Origin: Symbiodinium natans
Taxonomy: Eukaryota; Sar; Dinophyceae; Suessiales; Symbiodiniaceae
Direction: 5' to 3'
Length of the DNA: 64,000 bases
Assembly: GCA_905221605.1 (NCBI GenBank)
Contig: CAJNDS010002593.1
Span: forward strand, 64,001-128,000
Shown here: positions 34,725-46,985 of the stretch, in pieces
Numbering within the stretch: the first letter of the stretch is position 1
Layout: every line of letters begins with the position of its first letter
Notes under the pieces: model-generated
What the model saw: only the letters and a program-made list of their open reading frames with translations
What the model was told of the DNA's origin: nothing
Database searches by the model: none
Translations under genes and position numbers: made by a program

Positions 34725-37700
34725 TCATTTCATTACTAACTCGGACTTTTGCAAGTTTGTGGGTTCAGGCTGGCTCTTATGGCCTCTTGAGTACCAGCCT
34801 GGCCCCTTTGCACTCGCACTGGGTGTGAAGAGCCCAGTGTGGAAGATGGACTTGAGCAGTCCGGATTTCTCCAGCTCGATGTGCTGCTTCAAGCTGTCCA
34901 AGTCGCTATACGCGCTCTTGTTGTACGTGGAAGTGCAGGCAGGATCTGTTGGACCGAAGGGGCTACCGTAGGGCTTGTCACAATCCCGGGTCTCCAGGCC
35001 CGAGAAGCAGTCGTAGCTGGTGGGACAGGGTGTGTAGGAATCACTGCAAGTCTGGTGGCAGGATCCATGGGTACGGAGCCAGCTGGGTTCGACCATCGTG
35101 CCCTCGCTGTAATCGTTCCAGGTCAAGATCTGGACAAACTCTGGCTGGTATTTGCTGGTCACGAGGAGGGAAGGCTCCAACATTTGCAAGAATGGAACAT
35201 GCAGTACACGGTTGCTGTAGCAGTCACGAAAGCCCCGGTATGCTGCTCCGATGGCAAAGGAGGAGAGGCTGTGATCCTGCTGGTAGTGGTCTTGCAGCCA
35301 CTCCAGGTCGGCAGTGATCCACGGGTATGTGCCGTTAGCCCAGTCAGGCCGAGGAACTTCGCGCCTCGTCATGTAGTACGCCTCAAACGGGAGGGCGAGG
35401 AAGTTGATCTCCACATCATTGAACACAGGCACCACGGGGATGCCGTTGTGTCGGTAGTAGTGGGGCCGACCAACCCACTCGATCAGCTTGACCTGCGCCT
35501 CAACAAAGATGTTGTTGTTCACGGCGTTGTCCACCACGATGGCCACCCCCATGCCCCTAGCCTACAAGGAACAGCATCAGACAAGGCACAACACGTGCAC
35601 TAGACAGAAGACTACAGTAAAGGGGCCCCATGCCGCGTCCTGCCTCGAGCTCATCGATGATCATGTCCACTACACTGTCCCAGGAGGTGAGCTGGTAGTC
35701 GATCCACAGGCCATCGATGCCACTGGACTTCATAAGGTCCAGCTGCTGCCCGACAATCTCCCGCTGGTTCTGGTTATAGAGCCCCAGCCAGCTCTCGTAG
35801 TAGGAGTTACCAACACACCAATGGTCATACACGCCTGGTGACTTGACACCCAAAAACCACGGCATGTAGTGCACCACGTACTTGGTGCGCGGTGCACCAC
35901 TCGCTGGTGGGGCAGTGATGTCAATTGGTCGGCGCAGGCATACGGAGCTGCTCCTGAAACCGGGCAAAACTTGAGAAAACACACATCTAAGAATCTAACA
36001 ATTGCGCTGAAGATCTTCAAACTGGGCATTCTGGACTGTTCCTCTGCATCGTTGCCCCGATGCCCTCTGGCCGCGTCCAGAGCTCGCAGTAACCAATTCG
36101 GTACTCGACACCCACGCAGACCGTGATTTCCAGGCAGCGCTCCTCATGGTCGGTTTCGTCTCTGCCCCCCGACTTTCATACATGTGCCCCATCTTTCAAA
36201 AGCCCTTAGTTGCATCAAGCCACCTGGCATCGAGCCAAAGAGCTGGCATGTGCCACGGAGAAATACCCGGGCGAGTCGTCATCCCAATCGGCGCCACGGC
36301 ACTCCCGGTCAAGACCGCCCCCCACTACTTCCTCAGGACAATCGGCTCGAGCCTTTAGAGGCTTTAGAGCCTTTAGAGCCTTTGGCGTTCAAATGTAAAG
36401 GCAGCAGAGTCTCCCAGTTTGATGCAGCGACCTGTGCCAGAAGCTCTTGCCTGAGTCTCCACACTGCCAGCGCTCAATGTACTGCCTTCGTGTCAGGTCT
36501 ACTGAATCCTCCGACCGCTGGTTCGAACACTTCGAGCGCAGTACCGCAGAGGGCTGCTGAGCTGGTAGCACTGGAAGCCTGTCACTGAAGCCGATGCCAG
36601 GATGCCTCCGGACCTCCACATGGCTTCAGTTTGGTGAAGCATTGTAGGACGCGACTCTGTACACTCGTGCTGAATATTGCCTGGTCCAGACCTCGCAGCG
36701 TCCGGAAGAGTACTCCACCCCCACGCAGGCCTCACCACATCAGCAAAGGAATTGCCTACGCCGTGCCTCAAAAAATGCAGCTGCTCCCATTGGGCAGCAA
36801 ACACGCCATGCAACAAAGCTGCTTCTGACAAGGAGACAGATGGCCACACAGCAATACAAGCAGCTGTACAAGCTACCTACGACACGCCAATGCTAGACTA
36901 CAATGCTAGACTACATCCTTAGGCGTTGGCCTCCGTCTCTGCACATCGATCCTTGCAGCCGTCAAGCGATGTCTCATCGAAAACGACCTGCCACAGAAGA
37001 AAACTTTGTGACTCCCCACACGCCACACAATGGCACACGCAATGTGGACATCTTAAAGCACGGCATAGCTGCGTAGTAGTCCGCGGAATTGTCCGTGACA
37101 CTTGCACCGCGGCAGGCCCGGTCATTTCCGCCGTCCACCGGATGGAACGCCAGGGCCTGGATGCACCAGACTTGCACCAGCACAATTCGATGTTCTTGCC
37201 AGCTTCTACAGGCTGCGCACGACGCTGTCACGTGATTTGCGTACTGTGATGCGAGTCCTATTAGCGTCTGGACGTCTTGAACATGTGAAGGAAGGCTCTC
37301 CGAAAGCACTCAAGGCCTCCAGGCATTGGTAGTTCGCCAGCTCGAAGCTCGCTTCAATGCCGGCCCGGCGAGTCCAGACCTCACAGCGCGTGTTGATGAA
37401 CTCGATGCCAACGCAGCCTGAAGTTTCCCGACAGCGGCTTTGACAGTCGTCCATGCCCGTGACAGTGAAAACCTGGAAGTAGCTTGCTGAATTGTCATTG
37501 GCATCGGCTCCACGGCACGCGCGGTTCATCCCGCCATCCACAGGCCGGAAGACTAGATCCAGAGGAACCGGGTCAGCTGGTGTAGCAAGGGAGCTGACAG
37601 TTGTGGAGAAAGTTGTTGACACTGTCAGTGTAACAGTGCTCAAGGTGGTCGTAGTGAGCGAGCTCGAAGTGGCCGTGGCCGTGGCTGTCACCGTGGTTGC

Positions 37701-38558
37701 CAGCGCGACTCGAAAGCACTTGAAGCCGGTCACTTCCACGGATGACTGAATTCCATCTCCTCGCACCCAAACCTCGCATCTTCCCGTTGAGTACTCGAAC
37801 CCCCTGCACTCAGGAGTCGCAAGGCATTGCCGCTCGCAATCGTCCAATAAAGCATGGGGGTGAACCACGTAGTGGGCCGGGTTGTTGTCGGAAGCTGTCG
37901 CCCCTCGGCAAGCCCTGTTTTCACCGCCGTCCACTGGCTCGAAATTGGCGACTCGGCGATAGCACTCTGCGGATTCGAAGTACGCTGATGCTTCAATGCC
38001 ACCAGGCCTAGTCCAGAGCTCACAACGCCAGTTGGAAGGGTGGTACTCCACGCCTTCGCAGCCAGTCGTTTTCAGGCACAGCCACTGGCAGAAGGCCAGA
38101 TCTGCAGCCGAGCTCAGCTGGAAGTTTGTGGGCGAATTGTCAGTCACACTGGCTCCGCGGCAGGCCCTGGTCAAACCGCCATCCACAGGCTCAAAGAGTA
38201 GCACACTGAGCTCGGTGAGCTCCAACTTACCACCCCGCAGCATCTGCTGATGTGGCAGGAACCAGCATGCTCCAATCAGCCCACAAGCGATGATCAAAGC
38301 TGGCAGCAGCTGGCGGCCAGGAGTGTTTACTCTGACACTCACATCACTCACATTCCCGTCAACAACTTCTGTGACATGGAGGAGTGGCTGCTCACCCCTG
38401 CTAACGTCAACATCAGACTCCGACAGGGCGCAGTCTTCTTGTGCCATCGAGCTGTGCATGAGTCTCGTGCTCACACAGCTATACAGACGCTCAACTGCTG
38501 AATTGCTTGGGCCGAAAAATCTCGTGGCAAGCCGCAAGACGTGGAACACCACAAACAC
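34725..38558 (-). CDS. membrane-anchored multi-Apple-domain protein with GH99/GH71-like glycosidase domain
   Basis: Exon 1 (38558 to about 37270) has a cytosolic N-terminus, one membrane segment (LLPALIIACGLIGACWFL, type II), two Apple/PAN-like modules, a Thr/Ser-rich linker and a third module. Each module follows F-x-PVDGG-x-x-RACRGA, then C-x3-C, C-x-G-x-E, RCE-x-W-x-R. A fourth module is split over exons near 37190-37090 (VDGGNDRACRGASVTDNS), 36975-36920 (FDETSLDGCKDRCAETEANA), 36722-36672 (VEYSSGRCEVWTR) and 36620-36540 (GGILASASVTGFQCYQL). A fifth is split over about 36360-36235 (GGGLDRECRGADWDDDSPGY) and 36140-36035 (CVGVEYRIGYCELWTRPEGI). The hydrolase follows: VVHYMPWF and SGIDGLWIDY (about 35950-35644), a GC-AG intron 35643-35562, then GMGVAIVVDNAV through TWNDYSEGTMVEP to the stop. 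The hydrolase part resembles GH99/GH71 mannan-type endo-glycosidases. Module continuity argues for one gene; two genes remain possible. Expected location is the cell surface or endomembrane lumen. Confidence 0.75.
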
Positions 38559-39665
38559 ACCTGCAAAGCACCGTGGTCGAGCTCAATGGAGCATTCAAGC
38601 AGGAGACCGTGTCCTACACATACCTTCAGGTTTGCCAGGGCACTGTCACGGCAGGGCTCCAAGAAGCGGAAGAGGTCACTTCGGCGATACATGTTCTCCT
38701 CCTCGAGTTGTGCAACAGTTCCCAAGTCCTCTTTAATTCAAGTCTGTGACCTCCTGTGCTTGTATCAACTGGATCTGAATTCTTTAACTGCACAACAACC
38801 TGTATACTTCAAAACCCAATCAAACCCTAGGAAGCAGCATGTGAGACCCCATGTAGTGACCTGAGCCCCAGCACCACTCCGGAAGCCACCACCAGGGGAG
38901 CTGGCCGAAGCCATATTCAGGATGGCCACAGGCAAGCCCCTGGAATGCTCACAACATGGAAAGGTCTGGACACAATGAAAAGCTGAAGCACGACACCCGC
39001 ACAAGCGCACAGACGAGCCGCTGCTTGACAAGCTCCCCAGCTCTTTCCAGCATGTCGCGTTCAACCACTGTTACCTGGCGCGGCAGCTAGCGCAGTCATG
39101 TGATCAGGGAAGACCTGGCACACAAATGCGGTTTTGCTGCAGGCCAAGGTAGTTTGTTGATGTACTGGTGCTCGAGTGTTTGCTTTGTGGCATTCTAAAC
39201 CCTATGAAAACTAAGCCCTCCGAGCCTGAAACCCAACAAAGCAAAAAGGCACGAGTGCTTCTCAATCGAATCCTGCACCTGATCCAATGACATCGTCGAG
39301 CTACCAAGGTTTAGACTTTCGGGAATCTGGGGACGTGGCCTTGCAAACTATAAGTTCTAAAACTCCAAGACTCCAAGGCGTTCTCGTGGCTTTTGCCGGC
39401 CCTAGTGCATGTTGACTATTCATGACTGCATGCAGGCGGTACCCCTGCTCTGCGGACTCCCTGACACTCAAAGCTTTCAACCCGATTCCTGTACTGCTAC
39501 AGTAAACACCGAAACCCAAGATGTCAAATCCGAACCTCCGGAACCTGCCGCTGGCCCATGCCGCCCATGTCTGTCACCTGCCCGTGGTGAGGCTGAATAT
39601 GACTCAACACCAGTTTCGGCTAAGAGTTGCTTCCTGGATTTCCTGGCGTTCCCACCTGCTAACAC

Positions 39666-40215
39666 TCAGGCTTTGCAGTAGGCGGGGTCGCGCAACTTTT
39701 CAAACGTCTCGACACTGATACTCTTTCCTCGCTGCCGACCTTGGACACTCAACCAACCCAATCCAAAAGACCCGCGGGCCTGTTCATGCCTGTCCCATGT
39801 CTGACGTCCCTTTGAATAGAGCATGGCACAGCGAGCCTTGTAGCAATCGTTGTCAATTTTGAAAAGATCCGTGGGCGCCGGCTCCGACTTGTCGCATTCC
39901 TTCAGCCTCCGAATTTCCTCCTCCGTTTGCTGCCTTGGCCGCGTATGTATACTGTAGACGATACTCTGTTTGAAGGTCACGTCCCAAGTGTCGAAATCAG
40001 CTGGCTCGTCAGGGCACATTACATGCTGATTGCCAGGTGGCCAAATTTCTTGCCGCAGCTTGCGGATGCGGCCCATGTCTGGATTCCTTGTGCCATCACC
40101 AGCATCAGCGAAAGCCTTCCGCCACCTCACAAGCAGCCATGTTGCAGCAAGTCTGGGATTGAGTGTCACAGCATTGCTCGCAAGCTTCTCTAATGCCTCG
40201 CGGGATCATGATGAT
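39666..40215 (-). CDS. probable exon(s) of an unknown gene
   Basis: Open minus frame with protein-like composition: EALEKLASNAVTLNPRLAAT, WLLVRWRKAFADAGDGTRN, RKLRQEIWPPGNQHVMCPDE, DTWDVTFKQSIVYSIHTRPR, TEEEIRRLKECDKSE and DLFKIDNDCYKARCAML. The first part is helical and could resemble a TPR-type helix pair, which is speculation. It probably ends in an intron near 39790. No known domain is assigned. Confidence 0.5.
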
Positions 40216-40299
40216 GCGCAGCGGCTGCGCCTAGAGCCTTTGCCAGGAAGCACAGCAGCGGACATCGTGTTGCATCATGTTGCATATCCACCCCGTTAA

Positions 40300-42578
40300 C
40301 TACTCGTAGAACCACGCTGCCGGCTCCGGGTCCGGCTCCGCTTCCGCCACACTGCCTGACACCAGTCTCTGTCAGCCCATGACCGTCTCACCGACAAATC
40401 GCGATATCATGACAGCTCGAGGCAATCCTGACGTGCGGTATTTTCGACGCAGCTGCGCATGCTGTCAACTGAAGCGGCACCAACGATGCGGTGTTATAAC
40501 GACGTCTGTGTCTATGATCGAAGATACACGTCCAGGCTGCACTCGACACGGCGAACACGACATGGCATCGCGGGCACAAACCGAATGCGTGTATCCACAT
40601 CAGGAACAACAAGTCCTCCCTGGTGCCGGCCTTTGCTCACGGAGCAGACTGACTGTGCAGCAGGTTCCTTTTCGCGTGCAAAGCAACCACAGAAGACCAT
40701 GGCCGCATCTTCGGCCACACTAAGAAAAACTGGTGCTGCATCGATTGGCACTCGATGGACGGCTACATCGGATGCTGGCACCCTCTGCAGGGCTTCTGCA
40801 ACATGTTGGCTCATTCATGTGTGTAAACCAACTTCCGTTCTTTCGTCTGGGTAGTTCTCTGCTGGACACATCTGCAATCACCCGAAAAGATTCGCGTCAT
40901 GATTCGGTCAAATGTCCAGCTTCATGCTAAGCCCTTAGCTCCTTGACAAACGATGCACGAACGGAAGATGCGGCTTCTTTGCTTAGGCACCCAAGCTGAT
41001 GACAAATCTGCCTCTACACACACCCCGTGGGCCTGGCTTGTCGATGCATGATACATATGCCCACATGAACCGCAACAAGTCGACATGCAGTATGTGGTAC
41101 TTACCGCCATGCATTCCCAGCAGACGAACTTGCAAGAACATTCAGGGCGTGGGAAAGGCCCCTAGCAACTTCAAGGTTCCAATAGGTTCCACCACTTCAC
41201 TCGTAGAGGAGAAGCCGCTCAGATCATGAGTAGAAAAATGCTGCGGCTAGGAACAACAGGCATGAGAAAACTGCAAACCGCCACACTTCACGCCACACGA
41301 CACTGTTGAAACACCTCCTTCTCTGAAAGGAACAACAGGAGCATGGCTACTTTCTCCAAAGCCCTGTCGCACAGGGCCCGTGCAGGGCCTCTACAAGTCC
41401 TCTGGACAAACTCTCAGAAGGCTCCCAAAAGGCCCGGCGTTGATCAGGGGTCCAGGAACGCCATGATAGCAACTCCCACAGGCAAATCTTGTCAGAATCG
41501 GCACTTTTCTGGCTCTTTGGCCAGCGTGTGCCTGTCTCACAATTTGGTCATGAAGGACGGCCTCAGGCTGTGCCCTCACCTCTCACCCCTCACCTTTCAC
41601 CCCTTACCCCCATTGCGGCAGGCATTGATCCGCCAAAACAGATCTGCTTGCAAACGCTACAGGGAAACCAGCTCGGGGGAGGGAACCGGTCATCACAGAT
41701 AATGTACGTCGTGCATGTCCAAAACAAGATTGCAAACAAGAACGAAAGCAGACTGCTACAGAGCGTTCGTGACATACTCATCCCGTCAACACTCCCTGAG
41801 AAGAGTGCCTGCCCACACGTCGAGCATTCCTTGGATTCTTCGCATTGAAGGCAACCATGAAGCGGCTCAAACTGGAAGCACCTGGAATCTGGAACCTCGT
41901 CAACGACAGCTGTCTTACAGCAATGGTAACCGGCAACCTGGCACGACAAACAAGTCAAGACTCTTCCGCCCGATCCATCCGTCGATCCCCTGCCAGCAGA
42001 CACTGACGAAGTTGCCGTTCACGGCCTGCAACGCAAGTGCTGCAGCAACCTTCTCTTGCGGACACAAGCCACCTCAAGCTGCCCGAAGCTGCCGACTCTA
42101 CGCTGGGATGTCGGACCCTTCTTCTGTGCAGCTCGGGCGCTAAGCCGTGCAGCATTGTGCCATTTGCGATCTCAGCAACCACCGCCGATCCCTGGGAACG
42201 GCCACGTACAGCCATGTACAGCCACGTCCGACCACTCAACGTTTCAAACGCACTCTCCTCAGATCTTCTCAGCACCTCGATGGGCTTGTCGAAAACACGG
42301 ACGGCGGGATGGTTCTCGGCCTTGCGCAGCCAAGTCTTCGCGCTCGGAATGCACTCCCGACTACTTCCCAGCTTCTGGAGCTGTCTCGGCCAGGCCTGAT
42401 GACACAACATCAGCGGCCCTCGCCAGGCCGCGCGGCTGCCAACGGCAGAGAAGCCTTCGCGCTTATGGAACACAGAGACCGCCGAGTCCCAAGATAGCAA
42501 CATACATACATACATACATACATACATACATACATACATACATACATACATACATACATACATACATACATACATACA

Positions 42579-42609
<31 letters not shown>

Positions 42610-44500
42610 GTATATATATATATATACATATAGATAGGCAATGATGTATGCAGGATGTATGTATTTACCTCATATATGTATATGTTATTGGGATACTAAT
42701 CTTTCATCATATCCGCCGAGGCTTCAGGCCCAGGTGTCCAGGGAGCATAACCACCCTTCCAGCTCCGCCGTCCATTGCACCAAGGAGCGGACGGAGCATG
42801 TGGAGCAGGGGCATTTAGGGGGGGACTGTATGAGACGGACCCCAAAGGCAGCGTTGCCACCCGTTCGTACCCAGCCCTCCCCCCCACCCCCAGCGTGTAG
42901 CTATCCAACTTACTTCTTCGCCACTGACCACTTCATCGACCTCGTGTTCGCTTCCTTACATCGCTCTTGCTGTGCGTTGACAATAATAGGCGACGTCACC
43001 CCTGTAAACCCCATGGGTCCTACCATGGCGACAGGCCCTGGCCGACCGAGGCGGGTCGCGTAGCGCTGAGATTACTACGTATGGATATACACGTGTATAT
43101 ATGTGCATATCTCTATACATATATACACAGGAACATATGTACTTGATCGCATTTGCTCCTTGGATTTGTATTCAACCCCAGGTCGAAAGCCTTCTTGCTC
43201 CAGCGCAGCGGTCAGTGGAGGGATGCCTGCAATGCTCCGAATGCGTTATAACCTGTTCAACTAGGAAGCAAGGGCCGCAGAAAACTAACAAAGTGTTTGG
43301 AAAATTGTCGGAAGGGCGTGGCACCCTTCCCAAGCCTCACATCACCTGACATCCACATCCACCGGCCTAAGCAAAGCAGATCCCCGACAAAGTCGAGCAA
43401 GGAGGTGAGAGCTGCAGGCTGCGCCTCACGAACCAAAGGGGTTCTTCAAACACTTGGCCGCAGAACAGCTCCTAAACAACGCTGTAGGTGGAGACAAACG
43501 TCACAGTTGGGGCGCCTTCGTCTCTTCCGCCTTGATGCCCTCATGGAAGCTGACACCGTCGCGAAACGTCGAGGCAACATCCGCCAGCTCAGGTGCCAAG
43601 ACACCTCTCTGGCATACGCCGATGGAATAATGGTGTACTCCCACGCACTGCATACGCTGCACGCGGAAGCTGCTCCAGGCTTCACTGCTGTCCCTGCCTG
43701 CAGCAGTGCCCTCGACGATGGCGCGCACCTGGAAGCCCATTCTTTTGGTACGGTACAACACCATCCCTTGAATTGCTGGTACACTCTACCCCTGTGCTTG
43801 CGCTGCTTCTGCTGCAGGCAAGCTGGGTTCCGCACGGCGGGCGTCTCGAGGCTCAGCATCCGCAGGGCAGCATTCCGAGCCGAGGTCCTGAGAGAATCCC
43901 TTGCAAATACTTGTAAGAGGTACGAATATACCTTGTTATGCCGTCGTTTCTAGGCTCTTTACGCAGATGGGTGCCGACTGCTGCAAAGGTTCTGCACCAT
44001 CTGATCACTGTGGCCGACCAGCTTTACAGCTCCTAAGCTTTGGGAGGCTGCAGACTGGCAAAGCCAAATCCTCATGGCGTCACCACTTACTGCATCCAGT
44101 TGATCCCTAGGAACTTCTTGAAAATAAACAACATGTGCATGTGCATGGAAGAGGCGAGAGGCTGTCAAAGATCGGCATGCGTATTCTAGCTATCTTGCCG
44201 CTGGCGTTGTATCCTGACGGCGAAGTCACGGTGCATCACTTAGTCAGTCAAGCCTTCTCGAACCCTTCTATGTAAACTCTCGACAATGTTGTTTGCAGCC
44301 TGCACCGTCAGTGCTTCGGCATGTGGAGAGACACAACAGCGCCATCTCCCCGTCGAGCCGAAGAGCGATGCCCTGGATTCAATGCTTCGGGTGTTCCGCT
44401 ACTTGCATACTGCCATCATAGTGCGCATTGCAGCATTGGGCCGCACTGGGCAACGTCTAAGCGATGCGTACGCGCCAGCAGCGAACGGGCTTCGCAGGTC
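40300..44500. other. mostly non-coding, with weak minus-strand exon candidates
   Basis: Two frames read like protein but lack family motifs. 41590-42003 (-) is Cys-rich (CLSCQVAGYHCCKTAV, CLQCEESKECSTCGQALF) and then has a hydrophobic segment (SSLLSFLFAILFWTC). 42060-42390 (-) has NHPAVRVFDKPIEVLRRSEE and GRTWLYMAVRGRSQGSAVVA. A third, 43740-43620 (-), gives MGFQVRAIVEGTAAGRDSSE. Each may be an exon of an unassigned gene in the minus-strand block. Confidence 0.35.
42501..42637. repeat. (CATA)n tetranucleotide microsatellite with (TA)n tail
   Basis: About 26 perfect CATA units, then TATATATA. The repeated Ile-His-Thr-Tyr or Met-Tyr-Val-Cys frames are translations of the repeat. Confidence 0.97.
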
Positions 44501-44519
44501 TCCCTTGAAAAAAACTACT

Positions 44520-45560
44520 CACGAGCAGCCTTGAGAAGCGTGACGAAGTAGGCCAGGGACTCTTCGTCCATGTTCTCCTCAAGCATTCACTGTTCAAGCT
44601 TCCCCCCTTGCCCGGGAAAATCGAAGCTAAGCCTGACCCTGCTAAGATTGTCTGATGTTTTGAGCTGCGACCCGGCGCCCCCCTCCGGGGAGGGAGGCCC
44701 GGCAAGTGCTTTTAAAAGGCGCTCCACACGAAATATTCATACGATCCTCGGAAGACTTGTCTCCATCTTGATATTGGATTCCACCCGGACCCCTCCGAAG
44801 TCCCATATAGAGGGGGCCGACACCACAGTCTGCAACGCACCTAGAGATTCTACTTTTCGAAGTAGGTAGCAGTCTCGTGCAGTCTCTGGGGCATGTGCGG
44901 GCGGATCATCGAAGAAGTCGTTCAGCATTCCCTGACGGAAACTAGCTGGGCCGGGCGGTCGCAGTCTGAACCCTAAACTTCATGGATCTGCTACCAGCAC
45001 CTGGGAAAGCAAGTAGATCAGGGAAGTGTCCTGCATGTACATTGAAAGCATTGCGTCTACCCCGCATGAAGTGCACGCGTGTGCAGTCAGGAGTCCCGTT
45101 GGGCATTCTGCACCAGTATGGACAGGGACTGTAGGATCTGCAACTTCACCTGAGCTGAGGACATGGGCTTCTGTAAAATTGTGGTGTGTAACCTAACACA
45201 GCGGCAAAGGAATAAGCGGGCATTGCCTGTCTTTGCCCGTTGCAATATTTCCAAGGCACTGCCACAGGGCTGGCCTCTGCCCGGAGAGCAGCGACAAATC
45301 CTGCATGGAAGCTTTGCAATCCGATCAGCTGAGCCTTTTTTACACAGGAGGGCTTTAACGGGCTCTGTAGACTCTAAGGGGTTGGACTGGGCAGTCTCAG
45401 AAATCTCATGGACACTCGCGGAGGCTGAAAAGGTCGCACGTACTCGAAAGGTCTCAAAAGGTGAGTCGGGTCCCGGCAGCATGGAGTGCTCGCAGAAGAG
45501 GTTGAACAGCGAGTCATCGTGGGTCTCGCTCCACACCAAGCATGCGGTCGCACGGCGAAT
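44520..45560 (-). CDS. FPL-domain protein resembling CLEC16A, partial, short exons
   Basis: Minus-strand exons fit the N-terminal FPL domain in order. From 45560 (acceptor GCCGCAG|A) comes IRRATACLVWSETHDDSLFN followed by LFCEHSMLPG. Near 45172-45089 comes LQILQSLSILVQNAQR. A 30-nt microexon, 45030-45001, gives DTSLIYLLSQ, bounded by GCAG and GT. A piece near 44625 gives LSFDF. 44577-44521 gives ENMDEESLAYFVTLLKA with a GT donor. In the known family the same order reads W-G-x-x-x-D-x-x-x-F-x-x-FCE, VQLLQTLSILIQN, TSLYYLLS, FDF, and EE-x-LAYY-x-SFLK. CLEC16A-type proteins work in endosome/lysosome trafficking and mitophagy. Later exons, to the left, were not found. Confidence 0.7.
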
Positions 45561-46494
45561 CTGCGGCCAGCGCGATAGAAATCAACATGTAACGGTCGGA
45601 GCAGCTTCACATGCGCAGACGAACTTCAATACTTAGCTCAGGGATATCCCGATAAAGCTCCACGAGCAACACTACTTTCGGGTGGGGGACTGGGAAAGCT
45701 AATGGAGGGACTCTGTTGGGCGTTGGGTTTCAACTACGCTTGCCAATCGCTCCTAAGGCTGCCACTCGGCACGCATGAGCAAACAGGAGATGCAATTTCA
45801 ACTCGAGTGACCTTAAGCCCTAGAATAGCCGAAAACCTGTGATGTTCCGGGGCATCTGAGCAAAGTTCCGTCGGAGGAATGGGTCCAAAGATGTCAGAGT
45901 CTGGTTGGGGAAGTTCGGGCCATTCAGGGCACTGAAATCATGCCGTGGAGAAGGAAAGGTTCAGAGATATTCGATCCAACTAGTTGAAGCCTCCCTAGCT
46001 TCCAAGAGAGCTGCCTACCTTAAAGCCGTAGTGGGGGGGCATGCCTCGAAAGTTCGCATTTTCGCCTAAGTATTTGGGCCAGGTTTCGCATCATATTTCC
46101 CGAAACCCTAATGTAAAATTCTGATTCTGTTCGGCAAGGCGCCGGCGGGTGCCCGCGGGTTCTTCCTGGAAAGCAGCCTCCCCCGAAACGTCATTTCGTG
46201 GCTCGCAACCCCTGGAACCCCCCAACACCCCCCAGGCATCCTGCCGCACAGATTAGTAAAGCTCAGCTGGCCTAGCTTTCGTGATTAAAGAGTAAAAAAA
46301 GAACGCCCGAATGGGAATTCCAAACTTCAAAACCAGGCTGGCAACAGGAGGAAAGAAAAGAAGTGCAAACCTGCTAAACTGTCGTTCTACAACCCCTGAG
46401 GCCTAACACATGCTAGGGCTAACTGGATGTCGGTGCCCTGCGCGGATGCAAACCTCAGGATGTGGCTTGCGCCCGGAAAACAACCACCCTGCTT

Positions 46495-46719
46495 GTTACC
46501 AGTGCGTGCGAAGGGCCAGAGCATCCATGCCCGCACGATGATTACGTCCACGTTACCAGTGCGTGCGAAGGCCAGAGCATCCATGCCGGCACGATGATTA
46601 CGTCCATGTTGCCAGTGCGTGGGAATGGCCGGAGCATCAATGCCGGCACGATGATTACGCGTGGGAATGGCCGGAGCCATGCCCGCACGATGATTACAGT
46701 CATTGTTACCAGTGCGTGA
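46495..46719. repeat. minisatellite, 56-57 bp unit
   Basis: Nearly four copies of a unit starting GTTACCAGTGCGTG and containing GAGCATC, ATGCC and GCACGATGATTACG. Copies start at 46495, 46552 and 46608, followed by a shortened copy. Confidence 0.9.
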
Positions 46720-46900
46720 GAGCAGCCATGTCCCTAGAAACTGGTCACGAAATCGTAACCCGATTTTGCTTCCTGGATGGGGTTGGTCAAAGACACACGA
46801 TATCGCTGCGTCTGCCACGGTTTCTTACATTCCCTTGACCCGTTCTCTAACACGACTTGCTTTGGGGCGAGGGGGGTGCTTTTTTCAGCGCTGCGCGCCA

Positions 46901-46985
46901 GAGTTTAGGGTTTGGGGTTTGGACTTGGGGGTTAAGTTTAGGTTTTTATGGTTTGGAGTTGAGGGTTAAGGTTTGGGGTTTCGGG
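46901..46985 (+). repeat. degenerate telomere-like GTTTAGGG/GTTTGGGG stretch
   Basis: Successive words GTTTAGGG, TTTGGGG, TTTGGACTTGGGGG, AAGTTTAGG, GTTTGGAG and AAGGTTTGGGG look like a decayed relative of the TTTAGGG arrays. Confidence 0.5.

Noticed and set aside
34839-35603. 254-codon plus-strand frame
   Set aside because: Antisense shadow of the GH99-like hydrolase exon.
42410-42641. Frames of Met-Tyr-Val-Cys or Ile-His-Thr-Tyr
   Set aside because: Translation of (CATA)n. Only the part left of 42390 on the minus strand could be protein.
44737-44928. Similarity between ILILDSTRTPPK (44.8 kb, +) and ILVLDTTGMPPNK (58.7 kb, -)
   Set aside because: Only about half of 46 aligned bases agree by eye. 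It could be a dispersed repeat but is too weak to call.
46387-46838. Frames on both strands with repeated RNHRAGMDA or HPCRHDDYVHV blocks
   Set aside because: They are readings of the 56-57 bp minisatellite.
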